A stretch of DNA of 64,000 nucleotides from Brasilonema angustatum HA4187-MV1. Its GTDB lineage: Bacteria > Cyanobacteriota > Cyanobacteriia > Cyanobacteriales > Nostocaceae. The notes below the pieces were generated by a model. That model did no database searches, was not told where the DNA came from, and saw only the letters and a list, made by a program, of their open reading frames with translations. The position numbers and the translations under genes are program-made. This document shows positions 45,085-54,210 of this stretch, piece by piece (positions within the stretch are counted from its first letter, which is position 1; the number at the start of each line of letters is the position of its first letter). The stretch spans positions 95,219 through 159,218 of the forward strand of contig JAHHGV010000016.1 of the NCBI GenBank assembly GCA_019359695.1, written 5' to 3'.

Positions 45085-46764
45085 TTACTCGCTCAAAACT
45101 GGAGATTTCCACCAGTTGTTTTGTTGTATAAGCGTGTGGACTTGCCAGTCAGGGTCTAGTTGAGGATAATCTAGACGGTAATGTCCTCCCCGGCTTTCGG
45201 TTCTAAAGGCAGCGCTTTTAAGAATTAAAATACCGATATCTAGTAAATTGCGAGTTTCCGCCCACAAACGTAATTGCCGTTCAACGTCAGGTATCTCTAA
45301 ACGAGCTGACTCTGTGGGACGTAAAGACAGCAAAAATTGACTCACAGGCAAAGAAATATAATCTTGCTGCCAAGACTCAAGAGTTGCGATCGCGCTTTCC
45401 AAACCTGATTGCTCTCGGCTAATACCAGCGCTTTGCCAAAGAAGACGTGGTATTTTATCTCGCAGTACTTCTAAATGTTCTTGCTGGGGTTTCCATTCGG
45501 TTACATCGGCGCGAAACTCTTGTATAGCAATATTTTCTGACAGGTTTGACACGCGAGTCACATCTGGAGGAATCTGGAGATCTGCCATTTGTGCGCCAAA
45601 TACGATACATTCGAGTAGAGAATTACTTGCAAGGCGATTCGCTCCATGTACTCCAGTACTTGTAGTTTCTCCCACTGCGTATAAACCAGGAATATTTGTC
45701 CGGTTCATCAAATCGGTGACAATACCACCCATCCAGTAATGAGCAGCAGGGGCAACGGGAATAGGTTGCGAGAAAACATCCACACCCCAATATTGACAAA
45801 CTTTAATGATATTGGGAAAGCGGTGGCGGATTTTTTCAGCAGGAATGGGACGCATATCTAACCAAACATGAGCAGTGGCTGGATCAGTTGAAGTGCGCTG
45901 TAAATGGCTAAAAATTGCACGACTGACCACATCTCTGGGAGCAAGTTCGCCTGCTGGGTGATAATCAAAGGCGAAACGCCGTCCGTCGTTATCGACAAGA
46001 TGCGCCCCTTCGCCGCGCACAGCTTCACTGATCAAAAAGCGACCTGGTTTTGTTAAAGCAGTGGGGTGGAATTGGACAAATTCTAAATCCCTGAGAATTG
46101 CCCCAGCACGCCATGCGATCGCCACACCATCACCTGTGCTAACAGCAGGATTTGTGCTTTGGGCAAACACCTGACCCCCTCCACCTGTTGCCAAAACCAC
46201 AGCATTTGCTTTTATCCATTTAACATGACCTTGATAAAACAGGCTAATACCTTGACATCTGCGTGTTTCTGGTTCTAGCCATAAACTCAAAGCCAAAGCT
46301 TGCTGAATCACTTGAATGTTTTGGCGTCGTAGAACTTGGTTGGCGAGAGTAGTCGTGACTTCTCTACCTGTTGTGTCTGCAGCGTGAAGAACGCGGTTGC
46401 GGGAATGAGCAGCTTCTAAGGTTAAAGCCAACTGGCTGCCATGACGGTCAAACGCTACTCCCAAGTTTACAAGGGATTGAATGCAGCTAGGAGCTTGTTT
46501 GGCAAGAAATTCCACAGCAGGGCGATCGCACAAACCGACACCCGCTTGGATGGTATCTTCAATGTGTAGATAAGGAGAGTCTTCTGGGGCGACTGCTGCA
46601 GCAATGCCACCCTGGGCCCAATCACTAGCTGAGAGAGAAACTGTTTCTTTAGTAATCAAGCCGACTTGCAACTCGGCAGGCATGCATAGTGCTGTGTATA
46701 GTCCAGCAGCACCAGCACCGACAACAATAACATCAAATTGGCTTTTAATATCTGTCTGAGGCAA
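45085..46764 (-). CDS. nadB: L-aspartate oxidase
   Basis: FAD enzyme that oxidises L-aspartate to iminoaspartate, the first step of NAD synthesis. The flavin Rossmann motif VIVVGAGAAGLYTAL is close to the start. Also present are SASDWAQGGIAAA, the VLATGGGGQVFAQSTNP strand, EFVQFHPTAL, EAVRGEGAHLV, and GLYAVGETTSTGVHGANRLASN with the active-site arginine region. I chose the TTG at 46764, since homology begins about nine residues later; the frame stays open to an ATG at 46833, but those residues translate CT-rich low-complexity DNA and repeat sequence. The product has 559 residues, slightly short of or equal to homologues. Confidence 0.94.
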   Translation of the reverse strand: MPQTDIKSQFDVIVVGAGAAGLYTALCMPAELQVGLITKETVSLSASDWAQGGIAAAVAPEDSPYLHIEDTIQAGVGLCDRPAVEFLAKQAPSCIQSLVNLGVAFDRHGSQLALTLEAAHSRNRVLHAADTTGREVTTTLANQVLRRQNIQVIQQALALSLWLEPETRRCQGISLFYQGHVKWIKANAVVLATGGGGQVFAQSTNPAVSTGDGVAIAWRAGAILRDLEFVQFHPTALTKPGRFLISEAVRGEGAHLVDNDGRRFAFDYHPAGELAPRDVVSRAIFSHLQRTSTDPATAHVWLDMRPIPAEKIRHRFPNIIKVCQYWGVDVFSQPIPVAPAAHYWMGGIVTDLMNRTNIPGLYAVGETTSTGVHGANRLASNSLLECIVFGAQMADLQIPPDVTRVSNLSENIAIQEFRADVTEWKPQQEHLEVLRDKIPRLLWQSAGISREQSGLESAIATLESWQQDYISLPVSQFLLSLRPTESARLEIPDVERQLRLWAETRNLLDIGILILKSAAFRTESRGGHYRLDYPQLDPDWQVHTLIQQNNWWKSPVLSE

Positions 46765-46814
46765 AGCAGGGGGTGTGGGGAGTAGGGGAAGTGGGATGAG
46801 GAAGTAGGGGAGGC

Positions 46815-46940
46815 AGCGTCGTCCCGAAGACAAGGACTGCGCCGTGCTGTCTCACCGTGGGCGGGTTTCCCGACAGCCCGGCGTCTGGCGTTCGGTTGTT
46901 GCGACTAGCGTCCCGTTGAGGCGACTGCCGTGGAGTCGGG
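46815..46940. repeat. GC-rich palindromic repeat upstream of nadB
   Basis: Contains GTCGTCCCGAAGACAAGGAC, GTGGGCGGGTTTCCCGACAG and GGCGTCTGGCG, words shared with the composite repeat family. It lies immediately upstream of and partly inside the open frame of nadB and probably replaced the original leader. Confidence 0.6.
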
Positions 46941-47047
46941 GAATTTCCCCTTGTCGTCTTATCCTCGTTGTCCCTCTTCTTGAATAAACTTATTTCCACT
47001 CCCAAAAAGGAGTGGATCACATAGCAGCTTGAGGATCTACAAATGGA

Positions 47048-47479
47048 TTATCTGTAGATACCGTTGTTGAAGCGCTCGGCTCCTTCTGTGTAGGCAGGTA
47101 CGACTTCTGAGACGGTAAAGTGGTCTAGGTTACCTTCCAGAATGTGTTTCTGACGTTCGCTTAATCCGGTAATATCCAACACATCCTCTACTTTTTGGTA
47201 AGGAGCATTCGTGATAATTTTCATTGCGAGGGTGGGATACAGTCCTGGATATTTTTGAAAAGCTCGCACGTTGGTATTATTCAAATCAATTTTTTTACCA
47301 TAAACCTCTGCTAGTCTTTCATCTGCAGGGTTGCGGAGGCTTTGAGCAGCCAGAACTGGGACTGAACGAAAAGCAGTTAAGCTCAAATCAGCTGCTTGAG
47401 CTGTTTGAGTTGTTCCTAACCATCCCAAGCATCCCAACAACAAACTAAACACTGTTAATAAACGCACTAATGCTTTCAC
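47048..47479 (-). CDS. psbU: Photosystem II 12 kDa extrinsic protein PsbU
   Basis: Lumenal extrinsic subunit that stabilises the oxygen-evolving Mn cluster of photosystem II. The 143-residue precursor has a signal peptide ([19 protein letters not shown], cleavage likely after TAQA near residue 29). The mature part carries the helix-hairpin-helix-type core: [40 protein letters not shown] and [13 protein letters not shown]. Length is normal. It is upstream of nadB on the same strand, with a repeat between. Confidence 0.97.
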   Translation of the reverse strand: MKALVRLLTVFSLLLGCLGWLGTTQTAQAADLSLTAFRSVPVLAAQSLRNPADERLAEVYGKKIDLNNTNVRAFQKYPGLYPTLAMKIITNAPYQKVEDVLDITGLSERQKHILEGNLDHFTVSEVVPAYTEGAERFNNGIYR

Positions 47480-48273
47480 GATTTTTTACCTCTTTTCATC
47501 CACTCAAAATGAAATAAAAGCCTTAAGCTAAAAGCAGTCAGTGTGCAGAAAGTTCTGAGTAGGAAGTGCTGTAGACGCCACGGACACTCTCCAAGGGTGG
47601 AGAAGAATTGTAGACGGAAGTGTTCTGCGAAGGGCGATTTTCCGTAAAGCCCGTTGGGCTTGCCGTAAACGCTTGCAGGGCAGCTTCTTATAGACTCCGC
47701 AGGCAGTTTGCCGCACTCGGTACTTTGTACTCAGAACTGCTTTGGCTGATTGCCGACAGCTTAATCAACACAGCAGTATCAGAAACTAATATACAGCGAT
47801 TAATATCCACAATTCTTACCGCCGCCTAGCTTTACCAGATTTTTGCTAAAAATTATTTCCAGTCACAAAAGTACTTACTCTTACTTTAACTGAGTTTGTC
47901 TTAACTAACTGTAGATGGATACGATATACGTATATGTAAATAGTATACGTAGCTGCTCTAAAGTTGACCAGCATTAGTTACGGAATTACTAAGATTGATC
48001 ATCTTGTCAATTTTTGTAAAATTTTATTGACGCCAATCACTTTAATCTGAAGAGTCTAAATGATTGGTAAACACTCTTGTGGGGGTGGCAGTATAGGAGT
48101 GTGGCGAAATATCTCTCCCTCTTTGTCTGGCTGATTTAATACTTTGTTTCACAACTCAAATAGGATTGTCATATATTAGACTCCCAACAAAAGACATAAA
48201 TCTTTTCTGGAAACGCAAGCGGACACGTTGAAGATATCTCTATAACACCAATTACGAAATTGAGGAGTGTACC
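47480..48273. other. intergenic region upstream of psbU
   Basis: About 790 bases. A GC-rich repeat block lies at about 47570-47710 (CTCTCCAAGGGTGGAGAAG, CCGTTGGGCTTGCCGTAAAC). The rest is AT-rich and should contain the psbU promoter. GATATACGTATATG and TATACGTA near 47930-47955 are adjacent small palindromes that could be a regulator site. No gene was supported. Confidence 0.5.
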
Positions 48274-48354
48274 ATGAAGAAAGTTTTAAATTTCATTTAT
48301 CGCTTGATTGGTCTAGAAAGCGACGAATCAAAACTTACTGATTCGTATAAATAG
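48274..48354 (+). CDS. Possible 26-residue peptide with a strong ribosome-binding site
   Basis: ATG at 48274 with TTGAGGAG seven bases upstream, a better Shine-Dalgarno sequence than almost any other gene here has, opens 26 codons ending at TAG 48352-48354. The peptide begins KKVLNFIYRLIGLES and ends KLTDSYK: a short amphipathic basic helix followed by a charged tail. I do not recognise it. A clear terminator lies 172 bases downstream. Confidence 0.5.
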   Translation: MKKVLNFIYRLIGLESDESKLTDSYK

Positions 48355-48525
48355 TCTTGGATAAGTGAGTATCAGGGTTTCTTTGGAAAATTGTTGCTTT
48401 TTATGACATTTCTATTTCAAAGTTCTAAACTTTCTTTAACTTTTTAAACCTGTCTAAGTTTTACTAATGCTTTAAGTTTAATTTAATCGAAGATTACAAG
48501 CCTTGAGATCAGAATAATCATGACT

Positions 48526-48555
48526 AGCACTCAGAGAACGTCTGGGTGCTTTTTT
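48526..48555 (+). terminator. Rho-independent terminator
   Basis: AGCACTCAGA (48526-48535), loop GAACG, TCTGGGTGCT (48541-48550) form a 10-bp stem with one G-T pair, followed by TTTTT. It would end a transcript carrying the small peptide at 48274 or a small RNA between 48360 and 48550. The next gene starts 87 bases later. Confidence 0.8.
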
Positions 48556-48641
48556 GACCAGTTCTTCAACGCTTTTGCTAACCTGGAGATATAGCGTTCG
48601 TTACCCTTCCTTTGCAAATGGTTGGGTGAAAGAGGTTTTAT

Positions 48642-49508
48642 ATGGCTCATTTAAATCTGCGTCGCCCCCAAAATGTCAGTGGGGATTTTTATGTTGATAC
48701 TTCCTGTATAGATTGTGATACTTGCCGGTGGATGGTTCCAGATGTGTTTACAGAAGTTGATGAACAGTCGGTGGTTTATCACCAACCAGTCAATGAGGCG
48801 GAAAGATTAGAAGCGCTTCAAGCTCTGTTGGCTTGTCCTACCAGTTCCATTGGTACAGTAGAAAAGCCCCAAGATGTCAAAGTTGCTCAACTGAGTTTTC
48901 CGATTCCTGTAGAGGATAATGTTTACCATTGCGGCTATCACTCAGAAAATTCCTATGGTGCTGCTAGCTACTTCATTGAACGACCGGAAGGTAATATTCT
49001 GGTTGATTCTCCCCGGTTTACTCCTCCTTTGGTGAAGCGCTTGGAACAGATGGGGGGAATTCGTTATATGTACCTGACTCACAGAGATGACGTGGCGGAT
49101 CATCAAAAATTCGCAGAACATTTTCAGTGTCAGCGCATCCTCCACGAAGATGATATTACTTCTGGAACTCGCCATGTGGAAATTCATCTGAGTGGAAAAG
49201 AGCTATTTGAGTTGACTTCTGATATGCTCATTATTCCAGTTCCCGGACACAGCAAAGGACACACCGTCTTACTTTATAAGAATAAGTTTTTGTTTACTGG
49301 CGACCATTTGGCATGGTCTGATAGTCTCAAGCAACTTATGGCTTTTCGAGATTACTGCTGGTATTCTTGGTCAGAACAAACTAAATCGATGCGTGAACTG
49401 GCTAATTACACTTTTGAGTGGGTGCTTCCAGGTCATGGACGTAGGTATCATGCTGATGTGGAAACCATGAAAAAGCAGATGCACAAGTGTGTTGAGTGGA
49501 TGGAATAG
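48642..49508 (+). CDS. Ferredoxin domain fused to metallo-beta-lactamase-fold hydrolase
   Basis: A 288-residue protein. The N-terminus is a small ferredoxin domain with Cys22, Cys25, Cys28 and Cys65 (SCIDCDTCRW, ACPTSS), enough for one [4Fe-4S] cluster. The rest is an MBL fold. The usual HXHXDH motif is replaced by the longer HRDDVADH (147-154), with other ligands in PGHSKGHT, FTGDHLAWS (Asp221) and LPGHGRRYH (His265). Homologues with the same arrangement are, as I recall, found in cyanobacteria and plants, but the reaction is unknown. A redox-linked hydrolase is a reasonable inference. The gene follows the terminator at 48555. Confidence 0.87.
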   Translation: MAHLNLRRPQNVSGDFYVDTSCIDCDTCRWMVPDVFTEVDEQSVVYHQPVNEAERLEALQALLACPTSSIGTVEKPQDVKVAQLSFPIPVEDNVYHCGYHSENSYGAASYFIERPEGNILVDSPRFTPPLVKRLEQMGGIRYMYLTHRDDVADHQKFAEHFQCQRILHEDDITSGTRHVEIHLSGKELFELTSDMLIIPVPGHSKGHTVLLYKNKFLFTGDHLAWSDSLKQLMAFRDYCWYSWSEQTKSMRELANYTFEWVLPGHGRRYHADVETMKKQMHKCVEWME

Positions 49509-49562
49509 CTTGGGCGGTAGGTGTCGCAACTTAACCGTTTCACCACCGCCCGACTCTATCTT

Positions 49563-51281
49563 TTAGTTAGACAACACTTTTTCTAGAGCAGTAATTGACG
49601 GTGCAAAGAAGTAGCCGCCACCCGTGGGAATCACCCAATCTTCAGGGGCGGTTAACTTCTTACACTGAGAACCACCCTGGTTATCTTCAAGGCGGATAAA
49701 GAAAGTTCGTGTGCGATCGCCTCCTTGATCACTTTGACCAATGATCGGATCATGACCAAGAGGTATTTCAGAAATGCCTTCACACTCGTGACCTTTAGCA
49801 GCCGTATCGCTGAAGTCGGCATTATTAACCCAAAATTTGGTTACAAATTCAAACTGGTCTACAATCGAGGTCTGATAAGCCAAGAAGTGCAGACCGCGAT
49901 CAACAAAGTTCGGATCTTGCTGTGGATTGTCTGGGGTTGAAGGAGATACAGGACCATAAGGAATACCCCTACGCAGCAAGCGACGCGTTTGGGTCGTCAC
50001 TTCGCTGGTATCAATAATTTCTTCCTCAGTTGTCCCGTTTCCCCCTGGTGTTTTGTCGTTGCGTGGATAGGTTTTGCGGGTATGGGCGATAAACGGACAG
50101 CGAATACCAGTAGCATCCTTGGAAGGGGGAACAACGTCGTTCTTAAATCCGTTCTCATCTGGTGGATCCTCGCCGTTGAATTCAAAATCATTGTTGGCGA
50201 GCTCATCATCACCTAAACTTGGATTGTCTTTTTCAGGTGTGCGGACGGTAGGAGCGCCACTTGGCCAACGACCAACCAGCTTTGCGCTGACTTTTCTGGG
50301 GTTGGTGTCTAAGTCTTCAGCAGTATCCTTGAGAAACTCATGAAACTTGAACACATCTTGACGTAGCCGACGGAAAACAAGGTAAGAGCCATCATTTGCC
50401 CAGCTTGGTCCTGCTGATACCACCTCACCTTTACTGTCATCCAGTTTTTTGGCCTTCTCATCCTGACCCTCGTAGCCGAAAACGAACTCTCCTGACCAGA
50501 GAAGATCCTGTCCTGGTTTGCCCTGATTCGGATTCTCTGGGTTTTCCCGAGGAGTGAGAAGGTCTTTGGGATCATCAGAAACCCTACCACGAATACCAGG
50601 TTGTGATAGTCCATCTAAGTTGCCGAAGTGCTCATGTCCTGAAAGGGGCGGAGGTAAAGTAGCACCCTCTTCAATAAAAGTGATTTTGGCACCGCTCCCT
50701 TTTGGGAATGTCACAATACTTTCTACAATCCGGGCAACTTCTGCCTGCAAGTCCGTATGCTCATCGCTTGCAACAATGAAAACCACGTCAACTTTGCCGT
50801 TGTCTGGTCCACCCACAACCCAGCCTATGGGTTTGCCGTCCTTATCCACTGGGTCGTTCAGTTGAGAGGCGCGTGCTGCTAGACCAGCTTTAAATGCTTT
50901 ATCTGTGAAAGCATCAGCATCCTTGGTTAGTTTTTTTAGTCCCTCAAAGGAGAAGGCTACATTAACCCAGGTTGCTTTAACACTACCTTCGCGACCCCGC
51001 CGTTTTCGAGTTGCTTTGAATATCCGGTTAAAAGCAATCACTTCTGATGCAGTGGCAATAAACTGAATCTGTGTCTTGAGCCATTGCTTGAAGGAACCTG
51101 CATTTTCAATTTCTAGGAAGAGGAGAGTCTGGAAGTCTTTATTGAAGCCACCCAAAATGTTGCCTTGAATATTGTTCACACAAAGAACAGGTTCATCGGG
51201 CGTAGGTGGGCGCATTTTACTTAAGAGTTGACCCGCCAAAGGAGGAGGAGTAGGTGCTTCACGAATGATTTGTTGAGTCAT
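49563..51281 (-). CDS. DyP-type heme peroxidase
   Basis: Dye-decolorising peroxidase of 572 residues, of the long class (C/D-like) with insertions compared with the roughly 300-residue bacterial classes. The GXXDG motif is FGNLDGLSQPG (catalytic Asp223), the proximal heme ligand is probably His400 in RCPFIAHTRK, and the distal arginine is in RRLLRRGIPYG. There is no signal peptide, so it is likely cytoplasmic or encapsulated. A long acidic, Asn/Asp/Pro-rich insertion (about 340-395) is notable. It is convergent with the ferredoxin-MBL gene. Physiological substrates are unknown. Confidence 0.92.
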   Translation of the reverse strand: MTQQIIREAPTPPPLAGQLLSKMRPPTPDEPVLCVNNIQGNILGGFNKDFQTLLFLEIENAGSFKQWLKTQIQFIATASEVIAFNRIFKATRKRRGREGSVKATWVNVAFSFEGLKKLTKDADAFTDKAFKAGLAARASQLNDPVDKDGKPIGWVVGGPDNGKVDVVFIVASDEHTDLQAEVARIVESIVTFPKGSGAKITFIEEGATLPPPLSGHEHFGNLDGLSQPGIRGRVSDDPKDLLTPRENPENPNQGKPGQDLLWSGEFVFGYEGQDEKAKKLDDSKGEVVSAGPSWANDGSYLVFRRLRQDVFKFHEFLKDTAEDLDTNPRKVSAKLVGRWPSGAPTVRTPEKDNPSLGDDELANNDFEFNGEDPPDENGFKNDVVPPSKDATGIRCPFIAHTRKTYPRNDKTPGGNGTTEEEIIDTSEVTTQTRRLLRRGIPYGPVSPSTPDNPQQDPNFVDRGLHFLAYQTSIVDQFEFVTKFWVNNADFSDTAAKGHECEGISEIPLGHDPIIGQSDQGGDRTRTFFIRLEDNQGGSQCKKLTAPEDWVIPTGGGYFFAPSITALEKVLSN

Positions 51282-51604
51282 AATACAAATCCTCTTTTTA
51301 AGTTAAGCAAGCTATTTAGAACTTAGGTATCGAGCTTATATGCATAAAATGCTACCTAAGTGGCTAAATGTAATTTCAGCTTTTTAAGCTTTCTATTTGT
51401 AATAGATGCAAGCAAAATTAACTTATGCACCTTTGTGAGAAAGAAGTCAGTCGGCACAATAAAACTAAACTGTGTTAAGAAAAGTAAACAATACTCAAAC
51501 CTTTTGTCTCCGTGTTTCCCTGGCTTATCCCAACGATAATTATTTACGCCGACCTATTTATGCTTTTATCTTCCAATCTCTTTCTTTTAAGAAAAAGATA
51601 AATA

Positions 51605-51725
51605 TATAGCAATCCTAAATGAGTTGTGAAATTATTCGTTGAGGCGGGGAACAGCGAATAGGGAACAGGGAAGAAGAATGTACAAATATGCTTTGTTTTT
51701 TCACAAATGAAATAGGATTGCTATA
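51605..51725. mobile_element. TATAGC-family MITE, copy 2
   Basis: Begins TATAGCAATCCTAAATGAGT and ends with CAAATGAAATAGGATTGCTATA, so the ends are inverted repeats. The core has GGGAACAG-type units. Its right terminus is shared with the next element. Confidence 0.82.
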
Positions 51726-51852
51726 GCAATCCTATTTCATTTGTGAAAATATCGAACCGCCAAGACGCCTTAGACGCGCAGCGGCGTGCCGCAGGCTATA
51801 ACGCCAAGAAAAGAAAGAAGAGAGAATTTTAAAATGATTTAGGATTGGTATA
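51722..51852. mobile_element. TATAGC-family MITE, copy 3 (abutting copy 2)
   Basis: Begins TATAGCAATCCTATTTCATT and ends ATGATTTAGGATTGGTATA. The four bases TATA are shared with copy 2, so the two elements lie end to end. The core is different and GC-rich (GCGCAGCGGCGTGCCGCAGG), which shows that the ends move or recombine independently of the core. Confidence 0.78.
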
Positions 51853-52242
51853 CATATAAACTAAACCTAATCAGAATTTATAATGGAGTTAAATAGCTCC
51901 AATGACCAGACATTTTATGTTTAATTAAATTCAGCTACTTTTACTAAGAAAACTTACGCATTGACATAAAGCAACTAAAAGCTCGTTAGCTCGGTAGAGA
52001 ACGCTACGCAAACACTAACACCGATCTGAGTTGCTTTTTCTGGCAGACTTTACAAAAATTTGATTCTGTAAGTCAGACTTATTTGCATCCCTTCGTTCTT
52101 TTATTAAGTGCAAGCAAAATAAACTTATGCACTAGTGAGATAAAAATGAAAAAATCTTGAGCAATCTGACTATTAGACATTTCCAAAAATCGATTTTTAG
52201 TGCAAGCTTCGTAAAAGTTTCATAGTCATTTTTGGAGATGTC

Positions 52243-52336
52243 TATAGCAATCCTAAATGAGTTGTAAACTTATAGGTTAAGAGAGGGAACAGGGAACAGG
52301 GAACAGATTTTTCACAAATGATTTAGGGCTGCTATA
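52243..52336. mobile_element. TATAGC-family MITE, copy 4
   Basis: Begins TATAGCAATCCTAAATGAGT and ends AAATGATTTAGGGCTGCTATA. At 94 bp it is the shortest copy; its core is three GGGAACA units in tandem. Confidence 0.82.
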
Positions 52337-52393
52337 TTACACAAAACTACTTCGTCTGTAGTTTCAGGCGTTTATGTTTCCAGTTCGCTAAAG

Positions 52394-54085
52394 TTAACTT
52401 GCGATCACTTGCGGCGGTGCACTACGCCACAACTGATACAATCGTGTGCCGTGTGTTGTTATATACAAAATATCTCCACCACTCAGGTTTGTTTCCAGTA
52501 AATCCCAGCCGTGAAGAGTTTGAGAATTAGTCTCTAAGTATAAAGGAACAAACTCAGCAGACATGGCTACATCTTTCACCTGCTGACCACAAAAAGGGTG
52601 TAGGGGTGTAATCAAAGTTGCAAAAGCAACCCAAAGACTATCTGCTGTAATGCCGTTGCCGAGTATTTTTCCACCCAATGCAGCAGCTGCAAACGCTGGG
52701 GCTGCGAGTTCAGCAGGACTCAAAACTGCCTCGAAGTCAAACACCTGTTGTGCCATATGAGCAAAATCGGGTTCTGCGTAATGGACTATCACTGGTACTT
52801 GGGGTGTCATACCTTTTGCCTTAAGGGCAACTTCTAAGTTAGTCGCATCGTTACCTGTGACAGCAAGGACTGCAGCGGCAGAATCTAAATTAGCGACTTT
52901 GAGTGTGGCTGAAAAGCTAGCATCAGCATAAACAACGGGAATACCTGCTCCACGAGCAGTGTTGACATACTTGTTGTTAGAATCGCGTTCAATGACGACG
53001 ACCTCATGTCCGCTTTTTGAGAGTTGCTCAACAACTTTTATACCAATTCCACTTAAGCCACAGACAATGTAGTGATTACGGCGAGGAACTCGTGCGGCAT
53101 CCCAAAATTGTTTAAAGCGACTACCCAAAACAAAATCATTGAGCAGTGCGTATAATAGACCGATGACAGCAGCCCCAATCAGCATCATTAGAACGGTAAA
53201 TAGTTTAATGCTGTCAGGAGCATTTTCTACGACTTTGTCATTACCACCTGCTCCCGTAATCATGCCTACAGCAAAGTAGAGAGCATCAACAATAGAAATA
53301 TTCGTATTGGTAGAAGTGTAGGTGAGGGTGGCAATTACAATAGTGATCAGCAAGACAATAGTCATCACGATCACTGATGCCGCGTGTTTCTTGAACTGCC
53401 GTAAACTGGTCAGGACTTTTAGAAGTTTTGTAAACCGTGATTTGTGGGTGGAACGGATACACGGTTGAGTACCAATGATCAGGCGATCGCCCACCTTTAA
53501 CTCTTGTCCAGACAACACTGCACTAACCAAATCCATCTCACCCTTGACTGGCATATAGTAAATCATTATCCGCGAGCGATCATTCCACAAATCACTCAGC
53601 TTGCGACCAAGCCACGGATGATTTTTATCTATATATTCTTCGTAAATAGGCCAAGTTTGTTTGAAAAGTTTGATTTGCCCAATTACTTGGTTTCCTAAAG
53701 CCGCAAAGGTGAAGACGGGTGCTGCCAAACCTGCAACACTCAGACTTAAGTGGTTAGGGACAGCTTTATCCAGGCGATCGCCCAAATTGGTATTAAAAAA
53801 CCGGTTGATAATCCGAATTTGCGGATTCAACATCCGCGCTTGCATCATAACTGACAGATTCACTTCATCATCAGGTCCAGCAATCACCAAAGTGTGTGCC
53901 TGCTGAATTCCTGCTGCTGTAAGGGTACTAGCTGCTTGCAAGTCGCCGACAATCAGATCTCCTGATGATTCGCCTGCAATAGGTTGATGATGAACGCCAA
54001 CGACTAACGCCCCCTGTTGTCGCAGCAAACGAAAGATTTTATATCCGGTGCGACTTAAGCCACAAACAATGATTCGAGGTTTCAT
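52394..54085 (-). CDS. Two-TM ion channel with two TrkA/RCK NAD-binding domains
   Basis: A 563-residue protein. An N-terminal Rossmann RCK domain (CGLSRTG, 8-14) leads to a membrane core of two helices (about 237-256 and 293-318) around a pore loop, then a second RCK domain (CGLSGIG, 342-348, with VIERDSN) and a C-terminal ligand region. The order RCK-TM-P-TM-RCK differs from ordinary K+ channels, in which RCK follows the pore. The pore reads FAVGMITGAGGND (271-283) where K+ channels have TVGYGD, so selectivity is uncertain. Annotation as a potassium channel would therefore be provisional. It stands alone between repeat DNA and the 54.2-kb gene. Confidence 0.85.
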   Translation of the reverse strand: MKPRIIVCGLSRTGYKIFRLLRQQGALVVGVHHQPIAGESSGDLIVGDLQAASTLTAAGIQQAHTLVIAGPDDEVNLSVMMQARMLNPQIRIINRFFNTNLGDRLDKAVPNHLSLSVAGLAAPVFTFAALGNQVIGQIKLFKQTWPIYEEYIDKNHPWLGRKLSDLWNDRSRIMIYYMPVKGEMDLVSAVLSGQELKVGDRLIIGTQPCIRSTHKSRFTKLLKVLTSLRQFKKHAASVIVMTIVLLITIVIATLTYTSTNTNISIVDALYFAVGMITGAGGNDKVVENAPDSIKLFTVLMMLIGAAVIGLLYALLNDFVLGSRFKQFWDAARVPRRNHYIVCGLSGIGIKVVEQLSKSGHEVVVIERDSNNKYVNTARGAGIPVVYADASFSATLKVANLDSAAAVLAVTGNDATNLEVALKAKGMTPQVPVIVHYAEPDFAHMAQQVFDFEAVLSPAELAAPAFAAAALGGKILGNGITADSLWVAFATLITPLHPFCGQQVKDVAMSAEFVPLYLETNSQTLHGWDLLETNLSGGDILYITTHGTRLYQLWRSAPPQVIAS

Positions 54086-54210
54086 GTAAAGGCAGCATAA
54101 CTTACAGGATAAAGCTGCATTCTTATAGATTTCTTCTCATTTTTACTGATTTCTCTCTAATATAACTGTAGCTGAAAACACGATAATTGCAAATTTTAGA
54201 ACACTTTTAT

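Larger units (their letters stand above)
51282..52393. other. repeat-rich intergenic region
   Basis: About 1.1 kb of AT-rich DNA containing three TATAGC-family elements (51605-51725, 51722-51852, 52243-52336). AGTGCAAGCAAAATAAACTT and a near copy (ATGCAAGCAAAATTAACTTA) occur at 52110 and 51406, a dispersed pair of unknown meaning. No gene was supported. Confidence 0.6.

Noticed and set aside
47930..47960. Adjacent palindromes GATATACGTATATG and TATACGTA as an operator
   Set aside because: Short AT-rich palindromes are frequent by chance, and no target gene starts close by.
52394..54085. Annotation as an ordinary K+ channel
   Set aside because: The pore lacks GYG, so K+ selectivity cannot be assumed.
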